A stretch of DNA of 64,000 nucleotides from Streptomyces sp. NBC_00249 (GCF_026342355.1 NZ_JAPEMV010000005.1:248001-312000); one strand, 5' to 3'. Shown: positions 29,388 to 38,904, numbered from the stretch's first letter. Translations and numbers: made by a program. Notes: generated from the letters alone by a model not told the origin.

Positions 29388-30400
29388 CGGCCATCGCCGT
29401 GCTCGGCAGTACCAACATGGACCTCGTCGCCTACGTGCCCCGGGCCCCCCGCCTCGGGGAGACCGTCACCGGCCGGGAGTTCCGTACCGTCCCCGGCGGC
29501 AAGGGCGCCAACCAGGCCGTGGCCGCCGCCCGGCTCGGCGGGGAGGTGCTGATGATCGGCGCGGTCGGGGCCGACGGGTTCGGGACGCGGCTGCGCGCCG
29601 CGCTCACCGCCGCCGGGGTGGAGACCTCCGCCCTGCGCACCGTCGAGGGCGCCAGCGGCACCGCGCACATCACCGTCGACGACGACGGCGCGAACAGCAT
29701 CGTCGTCGTCCCCGGCGCCAACGCCCGCGTGACGGGCCTGGAGCCGGGCGACGAGAGCCGCATCGGCGCCGCCGACTCCCTCCTCCTCCAGCTCGAACTC
29801 CCCCTGGAGGCGGTCCTCGCCGGAGCCCGAGCGGCCCGCGCGCACGGGGTCCGTACGGTCCTCACCCCGGCCCCCGCGCGCCCGCTGCCGCACGAACTGC
29901 TGGAACTCGTCGACCTGCTGGTGCCGAACGAGCACGAGGCCGCTGCCCTCACCGGCTTCACCGATCCGTACGGCGCGGCCGAGGCGCTGCTGCGCGACGT
30001 GCCGGAGGTGGTGGTCACCCTGGGCGCGGCCGGGGCCCTGTACGCGGCGCGCGGGCGGGAGCCGCTGACCGTGCCCGCGCCGCGCGTACGGGCCGTGGAC
30101 ACCACGGCGGCCGGGGACACCTTCGTGGGGGCGCTCGCGGTGGCGCTCGGCGAGGGCCGCCCGATGCCCGAGGCCCTCGCCTGGGCCGCGTCCGCCGCCG
30201 CCCTGTCCGTGCAGCGGACCGGCGCCCAGGACTCGATGCCGACCCGCGCCGAGGTGGACCGGCCCGCGGACGCCCGCGGCCCGGAACCGGAACCGGAACC
30301 GAAACCGGAACCGGAACCGGACGCCGTCCCGCACACCGTCCCCGCCCCCGGAGCCGCAGCCACCGCCGGGCCGCGCCCCGCCCCCGGGACCGGCTCGTGA
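29384..30400 (+). CDS. rbsK: Ribokinase (PfkB family)
   Basis: A 338-aa sugar kinase phosphorylating ribose to ribose 5-phosphate with ATP. N-terminal GSTNMDLVAYVPRAPRLGET and GGKGANQAVAAARLGG match ribokinase; the C-terminal catalytic motif DTTAAGDTFVGALA carries the Asp base. The kinase domain ends near residue 293 and is followed by a tail of about 45 residues rich in Glu-Pro (encoded by GAACCG hexamer repeats at 30283-30320) and Ala/Pro. The start overlaps the upstream glycohydrolase stop by four bases, suggesting it handles ribose released by the glycohydrolases. Confidence 0.9.
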   Translation: MTAIAVLGSTNMDLVAYVPRAPRLGETVTGREFRTVPGGKGANQAVAAARLGGEVLMIGAVGADGFGTRLRAALTAAGVETSALRTVEGASGTAHITVDDDGANSIVVVPGANARVTGLEPGDESRIGAADSLLLQLELPLEAVLAGARAARAHGVRTVLTPAPARPLPHELLELVDLLVPNEHEAAALTGFTDPYGAAEALLRDVPEVVVTLGAAGALYAARGREPLTVPAPRVRAVDTTAAGDTFVGALAVALGEGRPMPEALAWAASAAALSVQRTGAQDSMPTRAEVDRPADARGPEPEPEPKPEPEPDAVPHTVPAPGAAATAGPRPAPGTGS

Positions 30401-31623
30401 CACCCGCCACGGGGCCCGCCCCCGCCGCCGCCCGGACGCCGGGGCCACTGGAAGGGCTCCGCGTCCTCGACCTCGCCACCCTCTTCGCCGGGCCGCTGGC
30501 CGCCACCCTGCTGGGGGACTTCGGCGCCGAGGTGGTCAAGGTCGAGCACCCGCTGCGCCCCGACCCGTCCCGGGGCCACGGCCCCGCCAAGGACGGGATC
30601 GGCCTGTGGTGGAAGCTGCTCGGCCGGAACAAGCGGACGATGACCCTCGACCTGTCCACGCCCGGCGGCCGGGACACCCTGCTGCGGCTGGCCGCCTCCG
30701 CCGACGTGGTCGTCGAGAACTTCCGCCCCGGCACCCTGGAGCGGTGGGGGCTGGGCTGGCCGGAGCTGTCCGCGGTCAACCCCCGGCTGGTCCTGGCCCG
30801 CGTCACGGCCTTCGGCCAGCAGGGCCCGTACGCCCACCGCCCGGGCTTCGGCACCCTCGCCGAGGCCATGAGCGGCTTCGCCGCGATCACCGGGGAGCCG
30901 GACGGGCCGCCGACCCTGCCGCCGTTCGGGCTCGCGGACTCCATCGCCGCGCTGACGACCGCGTACGCGGTGATGACCGCGCTGGCCGGCCGCGACCGGA
31001 CCGGGCGGGGGCAGGTCGTGGACCTGGCCATCATCGAGCCGATCCTCACCGTGCTGGGCCCGCACCCGCTCTGGTACGACCAGCTCGGCTACGTCCAGCC
31101 CCGCACCGGCAACCGCTCCGCCAACAACGCCCCCCGCAACACCTACCGCAGCGCGGACGGCCGCTGGCTGGCGGTGTCCGCCTCGGCGCAGTCCGTCGCG
31201 GAGCGGCTGGTACGGCTGGTCGGGCGGCCCGAGCTGACCGGTGAGCCCTGGTTCGCGACCGGCTCGGGGCGGGCCGCGCACGCGCACGTGCTGGACGAGG
31301 CGGTCGGCGGTTGGATCGCCCGGCACAAGGCGGAGGAGGTGGTGGCCGCCTTCGAGGAGGCCGAGGCGGCCGTCGCCCCGGTGTACGACGTCCGGGACGT
31401 GATGGCGGACCCGCAGTTCGCGGCCCTGGACACCGTCACGGAGGTCGAGGACCCGGAACTGGGCCCGCTCCGCATGCAGAACGTCCTCTTCCGGCTGTCC
31501 GCGACCCCGGGCGGGATCCGCTGGGCGGGCCGCCCGCACGGCGCGGACACCGAAGCCGTCCTGACCGAACTCGGCCTGACCGGCGCCGAGATCGCCGCTC
31601 TCCGCACGGAGGGAGCTCTGTGA
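30397..31623 (+). CDS. CaiB/BaiF (family III) CoA-transferase
   Basis: A 408-aa enzyme that transfers CoA between carboxylic acids. Family features: LEGLRVLDLATLFAGPLAATLLGDFGAEVVKVE at the N-terminus (seen as two shorter pieces around residues 19-50), VVVENFRPGTLERWGLG, and the catalytic Asp in PFGLADSIAAL. C-terminal part reads VYDVRDVMADPQF. The GTG start overlaps the ribokinase stop (GTGA), and the stop overlaps the CitE gene in the same way. Its pairing with CitE suggests formation and cleavage of a malyl- or citramalyl-type CoA. Confidence 0.9.
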   Translation: MTPATGPAPAAARTPGPLEGLRVLDLATLFAGPLAATLLGDFGAEVVKVEHPLRPDPSRGHGPAKDGIGLWWKLLGRNKRTMTLDLSTPGGRDTLLRLAASADVVVENFRPGTLERWGLGWPELSAVNPRLVLARVTAFGQQGPYAHRPGFGTLAEAMSGFAAITGEPDGPPTLPPFGLADSIAALTTAYAVMTALAGRDRTGRGQVVDLAIIEPILTVLGPHPLWYDQLGYVQPRTGNRSANNAPRNTYRSADGRWLAVSASAQSVAERLVRLVGRPELTGEPWFATGSGRAAHAHVLDEAVGGWIARHKAEEVVAAFEEAEAAVAPVYDVRDVMADPQFAALDTVTEVEDPELGPLRMQNVLFRLSATPGGIRWAGRPHGADTEAVLTELGLTGAEIAALRTEGAL

Positions 31624-32429
31624 TCCTGACCTGGCTCTACGCACCCGGGGACCGCCCGGAGGTGGTGGCCAAGGCCCTCCAGCGGGGGGCCGACGCCGTC
31701 ATCGTGGACCTGGAGGACTCGGTGTCGGCCTCCCGCAAGGAGTACGCCCGCGCGGCCACCGCCGAGCTTCTGGCCGAACGCCCGCCGGTGCCCGTCCACG
31801 TCCGCGTCAACGCCCTCGGCTCCCCCTGGGCGGGCGCCGACCTGACGGCCCTGGCCGGTCTGCGCGGGCTCGCCGGGCTGCGGCTGCCCAAGATCGACGC
31901 CCCGGAGCAGGTCGCCCGGGTCGCCGACCGCACCGGCGGGGTGGCCCTGTACGCGCTGCTGGAGTCGGCCCTCGGCGTGGAGAGGGCGTACGAGATCGCG
32001 CGCGCCCACCCCGCCCTGCACGGGCTGACCCTGGGCGAGGCGGATCTGCGCGCCGACCTCGGCGTCAGCGCGGAGGCCGGGCTCGACTGGCCGCGTTCCA
32101 GGGTGGTGGTCGCGGCCCGGGCCGCCGGACTGGCGCCCCCGGCCCAGTCGGTGTTCCCGGACATCCGGGACCTGGAGGCCCTGGCCGTCTCCTGTGCCCG
32201 CGGCCGGGCCCTGGGGTTCTTCGGCCGGGCGGCGATCCACCCCCGCCAGCTCCCGGTGATCGAGCGGGCCTACCTCCCCGGGCCGGAGGAGGTCACCGCC
32301 GCCGAGGAGATCGTCACGGCCGCCCGGGCCACCCCGGGAGCCCTGGCCCTCCCCGACGGCCGCTTCGTCGACCCGGCGGTGGTAGCGGCGGCCCACCGCA
32401 CCCTGACCCTGTCCCGCCGCTCGAACTGA
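31620..32429 (+). CDS. CitE-type HpcH/HpaI aldolase/citrate lyase family protein
   Basis: A 269-aa TIM-barrel lyase that cleaves or forms beta-hydroxyacyl-CoA such as malyl-CoA. The metal and CoA site motifs are present: RGADAVIVDLEDSVSASRKEYAR, VRVNALGSPW, RLPKIDAPEQV, the acidic pair in LTLGEADLRADLG, and FFGRAAIHPRQL near the end. It lacks the other citrate-lyase subunits, as usual for actinobacterial stand-alone CitE. Last gene of the seven-gene unit, starting at a GTG that overlaps the CoA-transferase stop. A 16-bp hairpin follows. Confidence 0.88.
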   Translation: MILTWLYAPGDRPEVVAKALQRGADAVIVDLEDSVSASRKEYARAATAELLAERPPVPVHVRVNALGSPWAGADLTALAGLRGLAGLRLPKIDAPEQVARVADRTGGVALYALLESALGVERAYEIARAHPALHGLTLGEADLRADLGVSAEAGLDWPRSRVVVAARAAGLAPPAQSVFPDIRDLEALAVSCARGRALGFFGRAAIHPRQLPVIERAYLPGPEEVTAAEEIVTAARATPGALALPDGRFVDPAVVAAAHRTLTLSRRSN

Positions 32430-32512
32430 CCACCGCAAACCCGCCCACCACTCGGCCCCCGGGGCCCGCACCCCGACCGCCCGCCGGGGCCGCGGGCCGG
32501 TACCCGGAACGC

Positions 32513-32551
32513 ACGGGAGGCGTGCCGCTCGGTACGCGGCACGCCTCCTGT
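32513..32551. terminator. Strong bidirectional terminator between citE-like gene and lgt
   Basis: GGAGGCGTGCCGC (32516-32528) and GCGGCACGCCTCC (32536-32548) pair perfectly around a seven-base loop, and three more pairs extend the stem to 16. It lies between convergent genes, so it can serve both. Confidence 0.8.
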
Positions 32552-32579
32552 CACCCTGGCCCGTCCGGACCGGGCGGGG

Positions 32580-33785
32580 TCACTTCTTCCCGGCCTCCGG
32601 GGCCACGCTCTCGGCGGGCGCGGCCTTGGTCAGGTCGGCCTTGGCGGGCTTGCCCGGCTCGGCGTCCTCCGCGTCGGCGGCGGCCGGGGCGTCCTTCGGC
32701 CCGGCGTCCTTCACGTCGGCTTCCTTCGACGCACCGGCCTTCACCTCGGCGTCCTCGGAGCCCACGTCCTTGGAAGCCACAGCCTTGGAAGCCACAGCCT
32801 TGGAAGCCGCGTCCTTGGAGCCCGCGTCCTTCGACCCGGCGTCCTTGGAAGCCGCGTCCTTGGAGCCCGCGTCCTTCGACCCGGCGTCCTTGGAGCCCGC
32901 ATCCTTCGCCCCCGCGTCCTTCGCCGCCCGGGCGGCGTCGCCCTCGGGCAGCGCGTCCTTCGGGTCGGCCGGTTCGACGACCGCCTCGCGGCCCGGCCGC
33001 AGCTTCGCGGAGAGCACGAAGTAGACGACCGCCAGCACGAAGACCACGATCGCGGTCCACACGTTGAGCCGCAGGCCGAGGATGTGGTGGGCCTCGTCGA
33101 CCCGCATGTACTCGATCCAGCCGCGGCCCAGGCAGTACGCGGCCACGTACAGGGCGAAGGCCCGGCCGTGTCCGAGCTTGAAGCGGCGGTCGGCCCAGAT
33201 CACGAGCGCGGCGACGCCGAGGCACCACAGCGACTCGTACAGGAAGGTCGGGTGGTAGGTGCCGGCGACCCGGTTGGGGCCCTCGCTGATCTCCAGCGCC
33301 CACGGCAGGTCGGTGGCCCGGCCGTACAGCTCCTGGTTGAACCAGTTGCCCCAGCGGCCGCAGGCCTGGGCGATGGCGATGCCGGGGGCCAGGGCGTCGG
33401 CCCAGGCGGGCAGCGGGATGCCGCGCAGCCGGCAGCCGATCCAGGCACCGACCGCGCCGAGCGCGATGGCGCCCCAGATGCCGAGGCCGCCTTCCCAGAT
33501 CTTGAAGGCGTCGACCCAGTTGCGGCCTTCGCCGAAGTAGAGCTGGTAGTCGGTGATGACGTGGTAGAGGCGTCCGCCGACCAGGCCGAAGGGCACGGCC
33601 CACACGGCGATGTCCGCGACGGTGCCCGGCTTTCCGCCGCGTGCGATCCACCGCTTGTTGCCGAGCCAGACGGCGACGAAGACGCCGATGATGATGCAGA
33701 ACGCGTAGCCGCGGAGCGGGATCGGTCCGAGATGGATCACGCCGGTCGACGGACTGGGGATATAGGCAAGGGTCATGGCAGGCAT
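32580..33785 (-). CDS. lgt: Prolipoprotein diacylglyceryl transferase with long repeat tail
   Basis: A 401-aa membrane enzyme that attaches diacylglycerol to the lipobox cysteine of prolipoproteins. The Lgt signature GRWGNWFNQELYG is present, as are GLVGGRLYHVI, GGLGIWG and LGRGWIEYMRVDEAH; seven membrane segments occupy the first about 285 residues. The last about 115 residues are a hydrophilic tail of repeated five-residue units such as SKDAG, SKDAA and SKAVA. The ATG at 33785 has AAGG upstream; an ATG three codons later is possible. A hairpin at 33794-33830 includes the ribosome site. Confidence 0.93.
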   Translation of the reverse strand: MPAMTLAYIPSPSTGVIHLGPIPLRGYAFCIIIGVFVAVWLGNKRWIARGGKPGTVADIAVWAVPFGLVGGRLYHVITDYQLYFGEGRNWVDAFKIWEGGLGIWGAIALGAVGAWIGCRLRGIPLPAWADALAPGIAIAQACGRWGNWFNQELYGRATDLPWALEISEGPNRVAGTYHPTFLYESLWCLGVAALVIWADRRFKLGHGRAFALYVAAYCLGRGWIEYMRVDEAHHILGLRLNVWTAIVVFVLAVVYFVLSAKLRPGREAVVEPADPKDALPEGDAARAAKDAGAKDAGSKDAGSKDAGSKDAASKDAGSKDAGSKDAASKAVASKAVASKDVGSEDAEVKAGASKEADVKDAGPKDAPAAADAEDAEPGKPAKADLTKAAPAESVAPEAGKK

Positions 33786-33793
33786 GACGCTAC

Positions 33794-33830
33794 CTTGCCG
33801 GGCGGTACCGACCGCAACCCGCCCGGCAAG
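33794..33830 (-). promoter_or_regulatory. Hairpin covering the lgt ribosome-binding region
   Basis: CTTGCCGGGCGG and CCGCCCGGCAAG form a 12-bp stem with a 13-base loop in the 80-bp gap between dsbA-like gene and lgt. On the transcript the 3' arm ends in CAAG, so it includes part of the AAGG ribosome site of lgt. It could act as a terminator for the upstream genes or limit lgt translation. Confidence 0.5.
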
Positions 33831-33865
33831 CTGAAACCAAAACCACACACGGCGACCGGCGCCGC

Positions 33866-34816
33866 TCAGCCCTCCCCGGCGCCCTGGGACCCGGCCCTGG
33901 ACGTGCCGGACCCGCCCGATCCCCCCGCCGCCTTCGACTTCGCCGACGACGAGGCGGAGGGCGAGGCGGAGGCGGATCCCTTCCCGGTCCCCTTCGCCGC
34001 ACCGCCGGAGGCCCCGGCCCCGGCCCCGGCCGCTGCCTCGACCTTCGCCTTCAGCTTCTGCGGGGTCAGCGGGTCGGCCTGGTCGGCGAAGATGTCCTTG
34101 CCGTCGAGGAGCACCGTCGGGGTGCCGCGGAACTTCCCGGCCTTGAAGGCGTCCTGGGACTTGCCGACCCAGCTGTTGTGGGTGCCGTCCTCCACGCAGG
34201 AGCGGAAGGCGGGGGTGTCGAGCCCGTCGACCTGGGTGGCCAGCTCCAGCAGCTTGGCGTTCTTCCCGTAGGCGTCGTCCGTCTCCTGCGGCTGGTTCTG
34301 GAAGAGGACGTCGTGGTAGGCGGTGAACTTGCCGGCGTCCTGCGCGCAGGCGGCGGCGTTCGCCGCCTTCAGCGAGCCGGTGCCGCCCATGTTCCCGTCG
34401 ATCAGGGTGACGATGTGGTAATCGGTCTTGAGCAGGCCCTTGGCCTCCAGCTCGTGGATGGTGTCCTTGTAGTTGGTCTCGAAGGACTTGCAGGCCGGGC
34501 AGCGGAAGTCCTCCCAGACGGTCAGCTGGGACTTGGCCTCGCCCTTGCCGGTCTGGATGGCGAGCGCGTCCTTGCCGGTGGCCCCCGACGGCGCGACCAC
34601 CGGGCCCGCCTTGTCGGACTTGGACCCGGATCCGGCATTGGCGGCGATCAGGCCGACGACGGCCGCCAGGCCGAGTACGCCGACCACCGCCGCCGACACG
34701 ACGAGGGTCCGCCGGCGCTTGTCCCGGGTCTTCTGCCGCTCGCGCTCCAGCTGGAGTCGCTCCCGGGCCGATCGTTTCGTCGCATCGCGGTTCGCACCGT
34801 CGTTCTTCTCGCTCAC
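33866..34816 (-). CDS. Membrane-anchored DsbA-family thioredoxin-fold protein
   Basis: A 316-aa protein. A charged N-terminal cytoplasmic segment (RSARERLQLERERQKTRDKR) precedes one membrane anchor (residues about 37-60, LVVSAAVVGVLGLAAVVGLI). The extracellular DsbA-like domain has the redox motif CPAC in WEDFRCPACKSF and the cis-Pro segment FRGTPTVLLDGK. The C-terminal about 55 residues are a Gly/Ser/Ala/Lys low-complexity tail. It probably forms or isomerises disulfides in secreted proteins. GTG start at 34816, 15 bases past the trp terminator hairpin. A related gene occurs at 63282. Confidence 0.9.
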   Translation of the reverse strand: MSEKNDGANRDATKRSARERLQLERERQKTRDKRRRTLVVSAAVVGVLGLAAVVGLIAANAGSGSKSDKAGPVVAPSGATGKDALAIQTGKGEAKSQLTVWEDFRCPACKSFETNYKDTIHELEAKGLLKTDYHIVTLIDGNMGGTGSLKAANAAACAQDAGKFTAYHDVLFQNQPQETDDAYGKNAKLLELATQVDGLDTPAFRSCVEDGTHNSWVGKSQDAFKAGKFRGTPTVLLDGKDIFADQADPLTPQKLKAKVEAAAGAGAGASGGAAKGTGKGSASASPSASSSAKSKAAGGSGGSGTSRAGSQGAGEG

Positions 34817-34830
34817 GTTCCGCCAAACGA

Positions 34831-34860
34831 AGCGGGGAGGCACTCGCGTGCCTCCCCGCT
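34831..34860 (-). terminator. Terminator hairpin after trpA
   Basis: AGCGGGGAGGCAC and GTGCCTCCCCGCT form a perfect 13-bp stem with a TCGC loop, 52 bases past the trpA stop. It closes the trpC-trpM-trpB-trpA unit before the dsbA-like gene. Confidence 0.75.
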
Positions 34861-34911
34861 CCCACTTCCACCCGATCGGGCTACAGAACCCCGTCCCGGG
34901 CCCGTCCGGCG

Positions 34912-35723
34912 TCAGGACCTGCGTACGCCTTCCGCAAGCTCGCCCGCCAGCGCGCGCACGGCTTCCAGCCCGGCGGGCAGGTCCGGCGCGTCCAGCAGCA
35001 GCTTCACGAAGGCCGAGCCGACGATCACCCCGTCGGCGAAGCGCGCGACCTGCTTGGCCTGGACGGCGTTGGAGACGCCCAGACCCACGCAGACCGGCAG
35101 GTCGGTGGTGGTACGGGTGCGGCGGACCAGTTCCTCGGCCTCGTTGCCGACGGACTCGCGGGTGCCGGTGACGCCCATGAGGGAGGCGGCGTAGACGAAG
35201 CCGGAACCGGCGGCGGTGATGGTCGCCAGGCGGGCGTCCTGGCTGCTGGGGGCCACGACGAAGACGGTCGCGAGACCGTGCTTGGCCGCGTGCTCGCGCC
35301 ACAGCGCGGACTCCTGGACCGGCAGGTCGGGCAGGATGCAGCCCGCGCCGCCGGCGGCGGCCAGCTCGGCGGTGAACCGCTCGACGCCGTAGCGGTCGAT
35401 GGGGTTCCAGTACGTCATGACCAGGATCGGGACCCCGGTGGCCTCGAAGGCCTCGCGGACGGTGCGCAGCACGTCGGCGATCTTCACGCCGCCGCGCAGG
35501 GCGATGTCGTCGGCGGTCTGGATGATCGCGCCGTCCAGGACCGGGTCGCTGTGCGGGAGGCCGATCTCGACGACGTCCGCGCCGCCGGCGATGACGGCCT
35601 TGACGGCGTCGATGGCGCCGTCGACGGTCGGGAAGCCGGCCGGGAGGTAGGCGACGAGGGCCGCGCGGTCCTCGGACTTCGCCTTGGCGAGGGTGGTGCT
35701 CAGCAGTTCCAGGTTCCCCGTGC

Positions 35724-35727
<4 letters not shown>
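34912..35727 (-). CDS. trpA: Tryptophan synthase alpha subunit
   Basis: A 271-aa TIM-barrel enzyme cleaving indole-3-glycerol phosphate to indole and glyceraldehyde 3-phosphate; indole is channelled to TrpB. The catalytic Glu and Asp lie in VVEIGLPHSDPVLDGAII. Other family parts are LVAYLPAGFPTVDGA, PILVMTYWNPI and FVYAASLMGVTGTR. The GTG start overlaps the trpB stop by four bases. Confidence 0.97.
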
Positions 35728-36980
<1,253 letters not shown>

Positions 36981-37150
36981 GGCCACTACTCCTACGGGTG
37001 CGGAATGCGATGACGACGGGGGGCGGGTGCACCGTATTGCGCCGTCGGTCCGCTGCGGGCGCACCCCGCTGAGGGGTGGGGTGCCGTACGGACGGACCGG
37101 CCCGCGCCGGGAGCCTGGGGCCCGGGGCGCGTGGCCGTACGCGACCGCCC

Positions 37151-37175
37151 GCCCGGTACGTCTCGCGTACCGGGC
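37151..37175 (-). terminator. Hairpin in the trpM-trpB gap
   Basis: GCCCGGTACG and CGTACCGGGC form a perfect 10-bp stem with the loop TCTCG, 14 bases after the trpM stop and 171 bases before trpB. It could attenuate or process the trp transcript. Confidence 0.5.
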
Positions 37176-37189
37176 CGGGGCAGCCGTCG

Positions 37190-37399
37190 TTACAGCGCGG
37201 CTCCGCCGCGCCATCGCATGCCGTTGACCTGACCGGGCTCGGAGCCGATCACGTAGCGCACCCGCCGCCCGTGCACGCGCCGGGCCGGGGCGCGGCAGCC
37301 GCGGGGGCGGCAGCCGCGCGCCAGGGGCGCGTGCGCCGTCGGCACGCCGGACGGGCCGTGGCCCGAGCGGGTGCGGACGGAGGGGCGGGAAGGAGGCAT
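37190..37399 (-). CDS. trpM: Tryptophan biosynthesis modulator TrpM
   Basis: A 69-aa, very basic protein with the characteristic core LARGCRPRGCRAPARRV, then VRYVIGSEPGQVNGMRWR. Its position between trpC and trpB is that of the TrpM small protein of Streptomyces trp clusters, reported to modulate tryptophan supply. The ATG is placed at 37399, seven bases after trpC ends; there is no strong ribosome site, so translation may depend on trpC. The N-terminal 20 residues are not well conserved in my recollection of the family, so a later start is possible. Confidence 0.8.
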   Translation of the reverse strand: MPPSRPSVRTRSGHGPSGVPTAHAPLARGCRPRGCRAPARRVHGRRVRYVIGSEPGQVNGMRWRGGAAL

Positions 37400-37406
37400 G
37401 GGAGTG

Positions 37407-38216
37407 TCAGCTCCGGCCGTGGCGCAGGGCGGGGTGGGCGCCGGCGGCGACGAGGTCGGCCACGGCCGCCTTCGGGTCGCGTCCGGTGACCAGGGATTCC
37501 CCGACGAGGACGGCGTCGGCGCCCTCGTTGGCGTAGGCGATCAGGTCGTGGGGTCCGCGGATGCCGGACTCGGCGACCTTCACGATGTGGGGCGGGATCT
37601 CTCCGACGATCCGCTCGAAGGTGGAGCGGTCGACCTTGAGGTCCTTCAGGTTGCGCGCGTTGACGCCGATGATCTTGGCGCCGGCGGCGACGGCACGCTC
37701 GATCTCCTCCTCGTCGTGGACCTCGACGAGCGGGGTGAGGCCGATGGACTCGGCCCGCTCGATGAGGGAGACGAGGGCCTCCTGCTCCAGGGCCGCGACG
37801 ATCAGCAGCGCGAGGTCGGCGCCGTAGGCGCGGGCCTCCCACAGCTGGTACGCCGTGACGATGAAGTCCTTGCGCAGGATCGGGATGTCCACGCGGGCGC
37901 GGACGGCCTCCAGGTCGGCCAGCGAGCCGCCGAAACGACGCTGCTCGGTGAGGACGGAGATGACCGCCGCACCGCCGGCCTCGTAGTCGGCGGCGAGCCC
38001 GGCCGGGTCGGCGATCGCGGCAAGCGCGCCCTTGGAGGGGCTGGAGCGCTTGACCTCGCAGATCACCTTGACGCTGTCGCCACGCAGGGCGGCGACACCG
38101 TCCTTGGCCTGGGGCGCCTTGGCGGCACGCTCCTTGAGCTCGTCGAGGCTGACGCGGGCCTGCCGTTCGGCAAGGTCTTCGCGGACCCCTTCGATGATCT
38201 CGTCGAGCACACTCAC
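37407..38216 (-). CDS. trpC: Indole-3-glycerol phosphate synthase
   Basis: A 269-aa TIM-barrel enzyme that closes the indole ring from CdRP. Catalytic lysines are seen in VKRSSPSKGALA and ILRKDFIV, and the phosphate-binding motifs in AESGIRGPHDL and VGESLVTG. The GTG at 38216 follows GAAGGGGG. It opens the trpC-trpM-trpB-trpA unit; the 183-bp upstream gap must hold its promoter, but I see no convincing leader peptide or attenuator there. Confidence 0.96.
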   Translation of the reverse strand: MSVLDEIIEGVREDLAERQARVSLDELKERAAKAPQAKDGVAALRGDSVKVICEVKRSSPSKGALAAIADPAGLAADYEAGGAAVISVLTEQRRFGGSLADLEAVRARVDIPILRKDFIVTAYQLWEARAYGADLALLIVAALEQEALVSLIERAESIGLTPLVEVHDEEEIERAVAAGAKIIGVNARNLKDLKVDRSTFERIVGEIPPHIVKVAESGIRGPHDLIAYANEGADAVLVGESLVTGRDPKAAVADLVAAGAHPALRHGRS

Positions 38217-38399
38217 GCGAGCGGCCCCCTTCCGGGTTGATGACGGTCGGCTGCCTTGCGGACAGGTACCGCTGCAAGGTCAGCACTCAAATGGTATCCG
38301 CAGGTCGCCGCGGCCTCCGCACGGAGTTCGCGGTTTCCCATTGACTGGACAGTCGGAATATGTCCCTCCCGTAGGCCCGGTATGGATCCCCACCAGGCC

Positions 38400-38900
38400 T
38401 CATGGGGCGAGAGCGGAGCCGAAGGGGAGATTCCGGACAATCGCGAAAATAAGCGCCAGCCCGCCGATGCCCCACCAGTAGACCGGCCTCAGGACGATCC
38501 TGGGCACCGGCCCGCCGCGGAAGGCCCGCACCAGCCACAGCGCCAGGAACCCGGCGAGGACGACGTAGCCGGCGACCGCGGCCGCATTGGCCCCCAGCGC
38601 CGTCACCAGGTCCCCCTGGGCGAAGGCGTGCGCGCTGCGCAGTCCCCCGCAGCCCGGGCACAGGATCCCGGTCAGCCGCAGCATCGGGCAGACCGGGTAG
38701 TGCCCCGGCTCGTTGGGGTCCACGGCGCCCACGTACGCGAAGGCGGCCACCACCCCGGCCAGGGTGAGCGCCGGAGCGGCCGCCCGCCGGGCCCGGGAGA
38801 CCGGCGCCGGGGCGGGCGGCGGCTGCCGGGGTCCGGCGGCGGGAGCCGCCGGAGCGGGAGGAGTGCGAGAGGCTTCCACCCGCTGATTCTCTCCGGTCAT
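38400..38900 (-). CDS. DUF2752 membrane protein
   Basis: A 166-aa protein. A Pro/Ala-rich N-terminal 40 residues precede a membrane segment (LTLAGVVAAFAYVGAV), the DUF2752 signature PVCPMLRLTGILCPGCGGLR with the CPGCG motif, and two or three further membrane helices. The cysteine pair suggests metal or redox binding, but function is unknown. It is conserved next to trp genes in Streptomyces, which fits its place between the HGxxPAAW gene and trpC. Confidence 0.85.
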   Translation of the reverse strand: MTGENQRVEASRTPPAPAAPAAGPRQPPPAPAPVSRARRAAAPALTLAGVVAAFAYVGAVDPNEPGHYPVCPMLRLTGILCPGCGGLRSAHAFAQGDLVTALGANAAAVAGYVVLAGFLALWLVRAFRGGPVPRIVLRPVYWWGIGGLALIFAIVRNLPFGSALAP

Positions 38901-38904
38901 GACA

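Noticed and set aside
38217..38399. TTGACT-containing promoter on the plus strand near 38342
   Set aside because: Genes on both sides are on the minus strand and no suitable -10 follows; the trpC promoter must be on the other strand.
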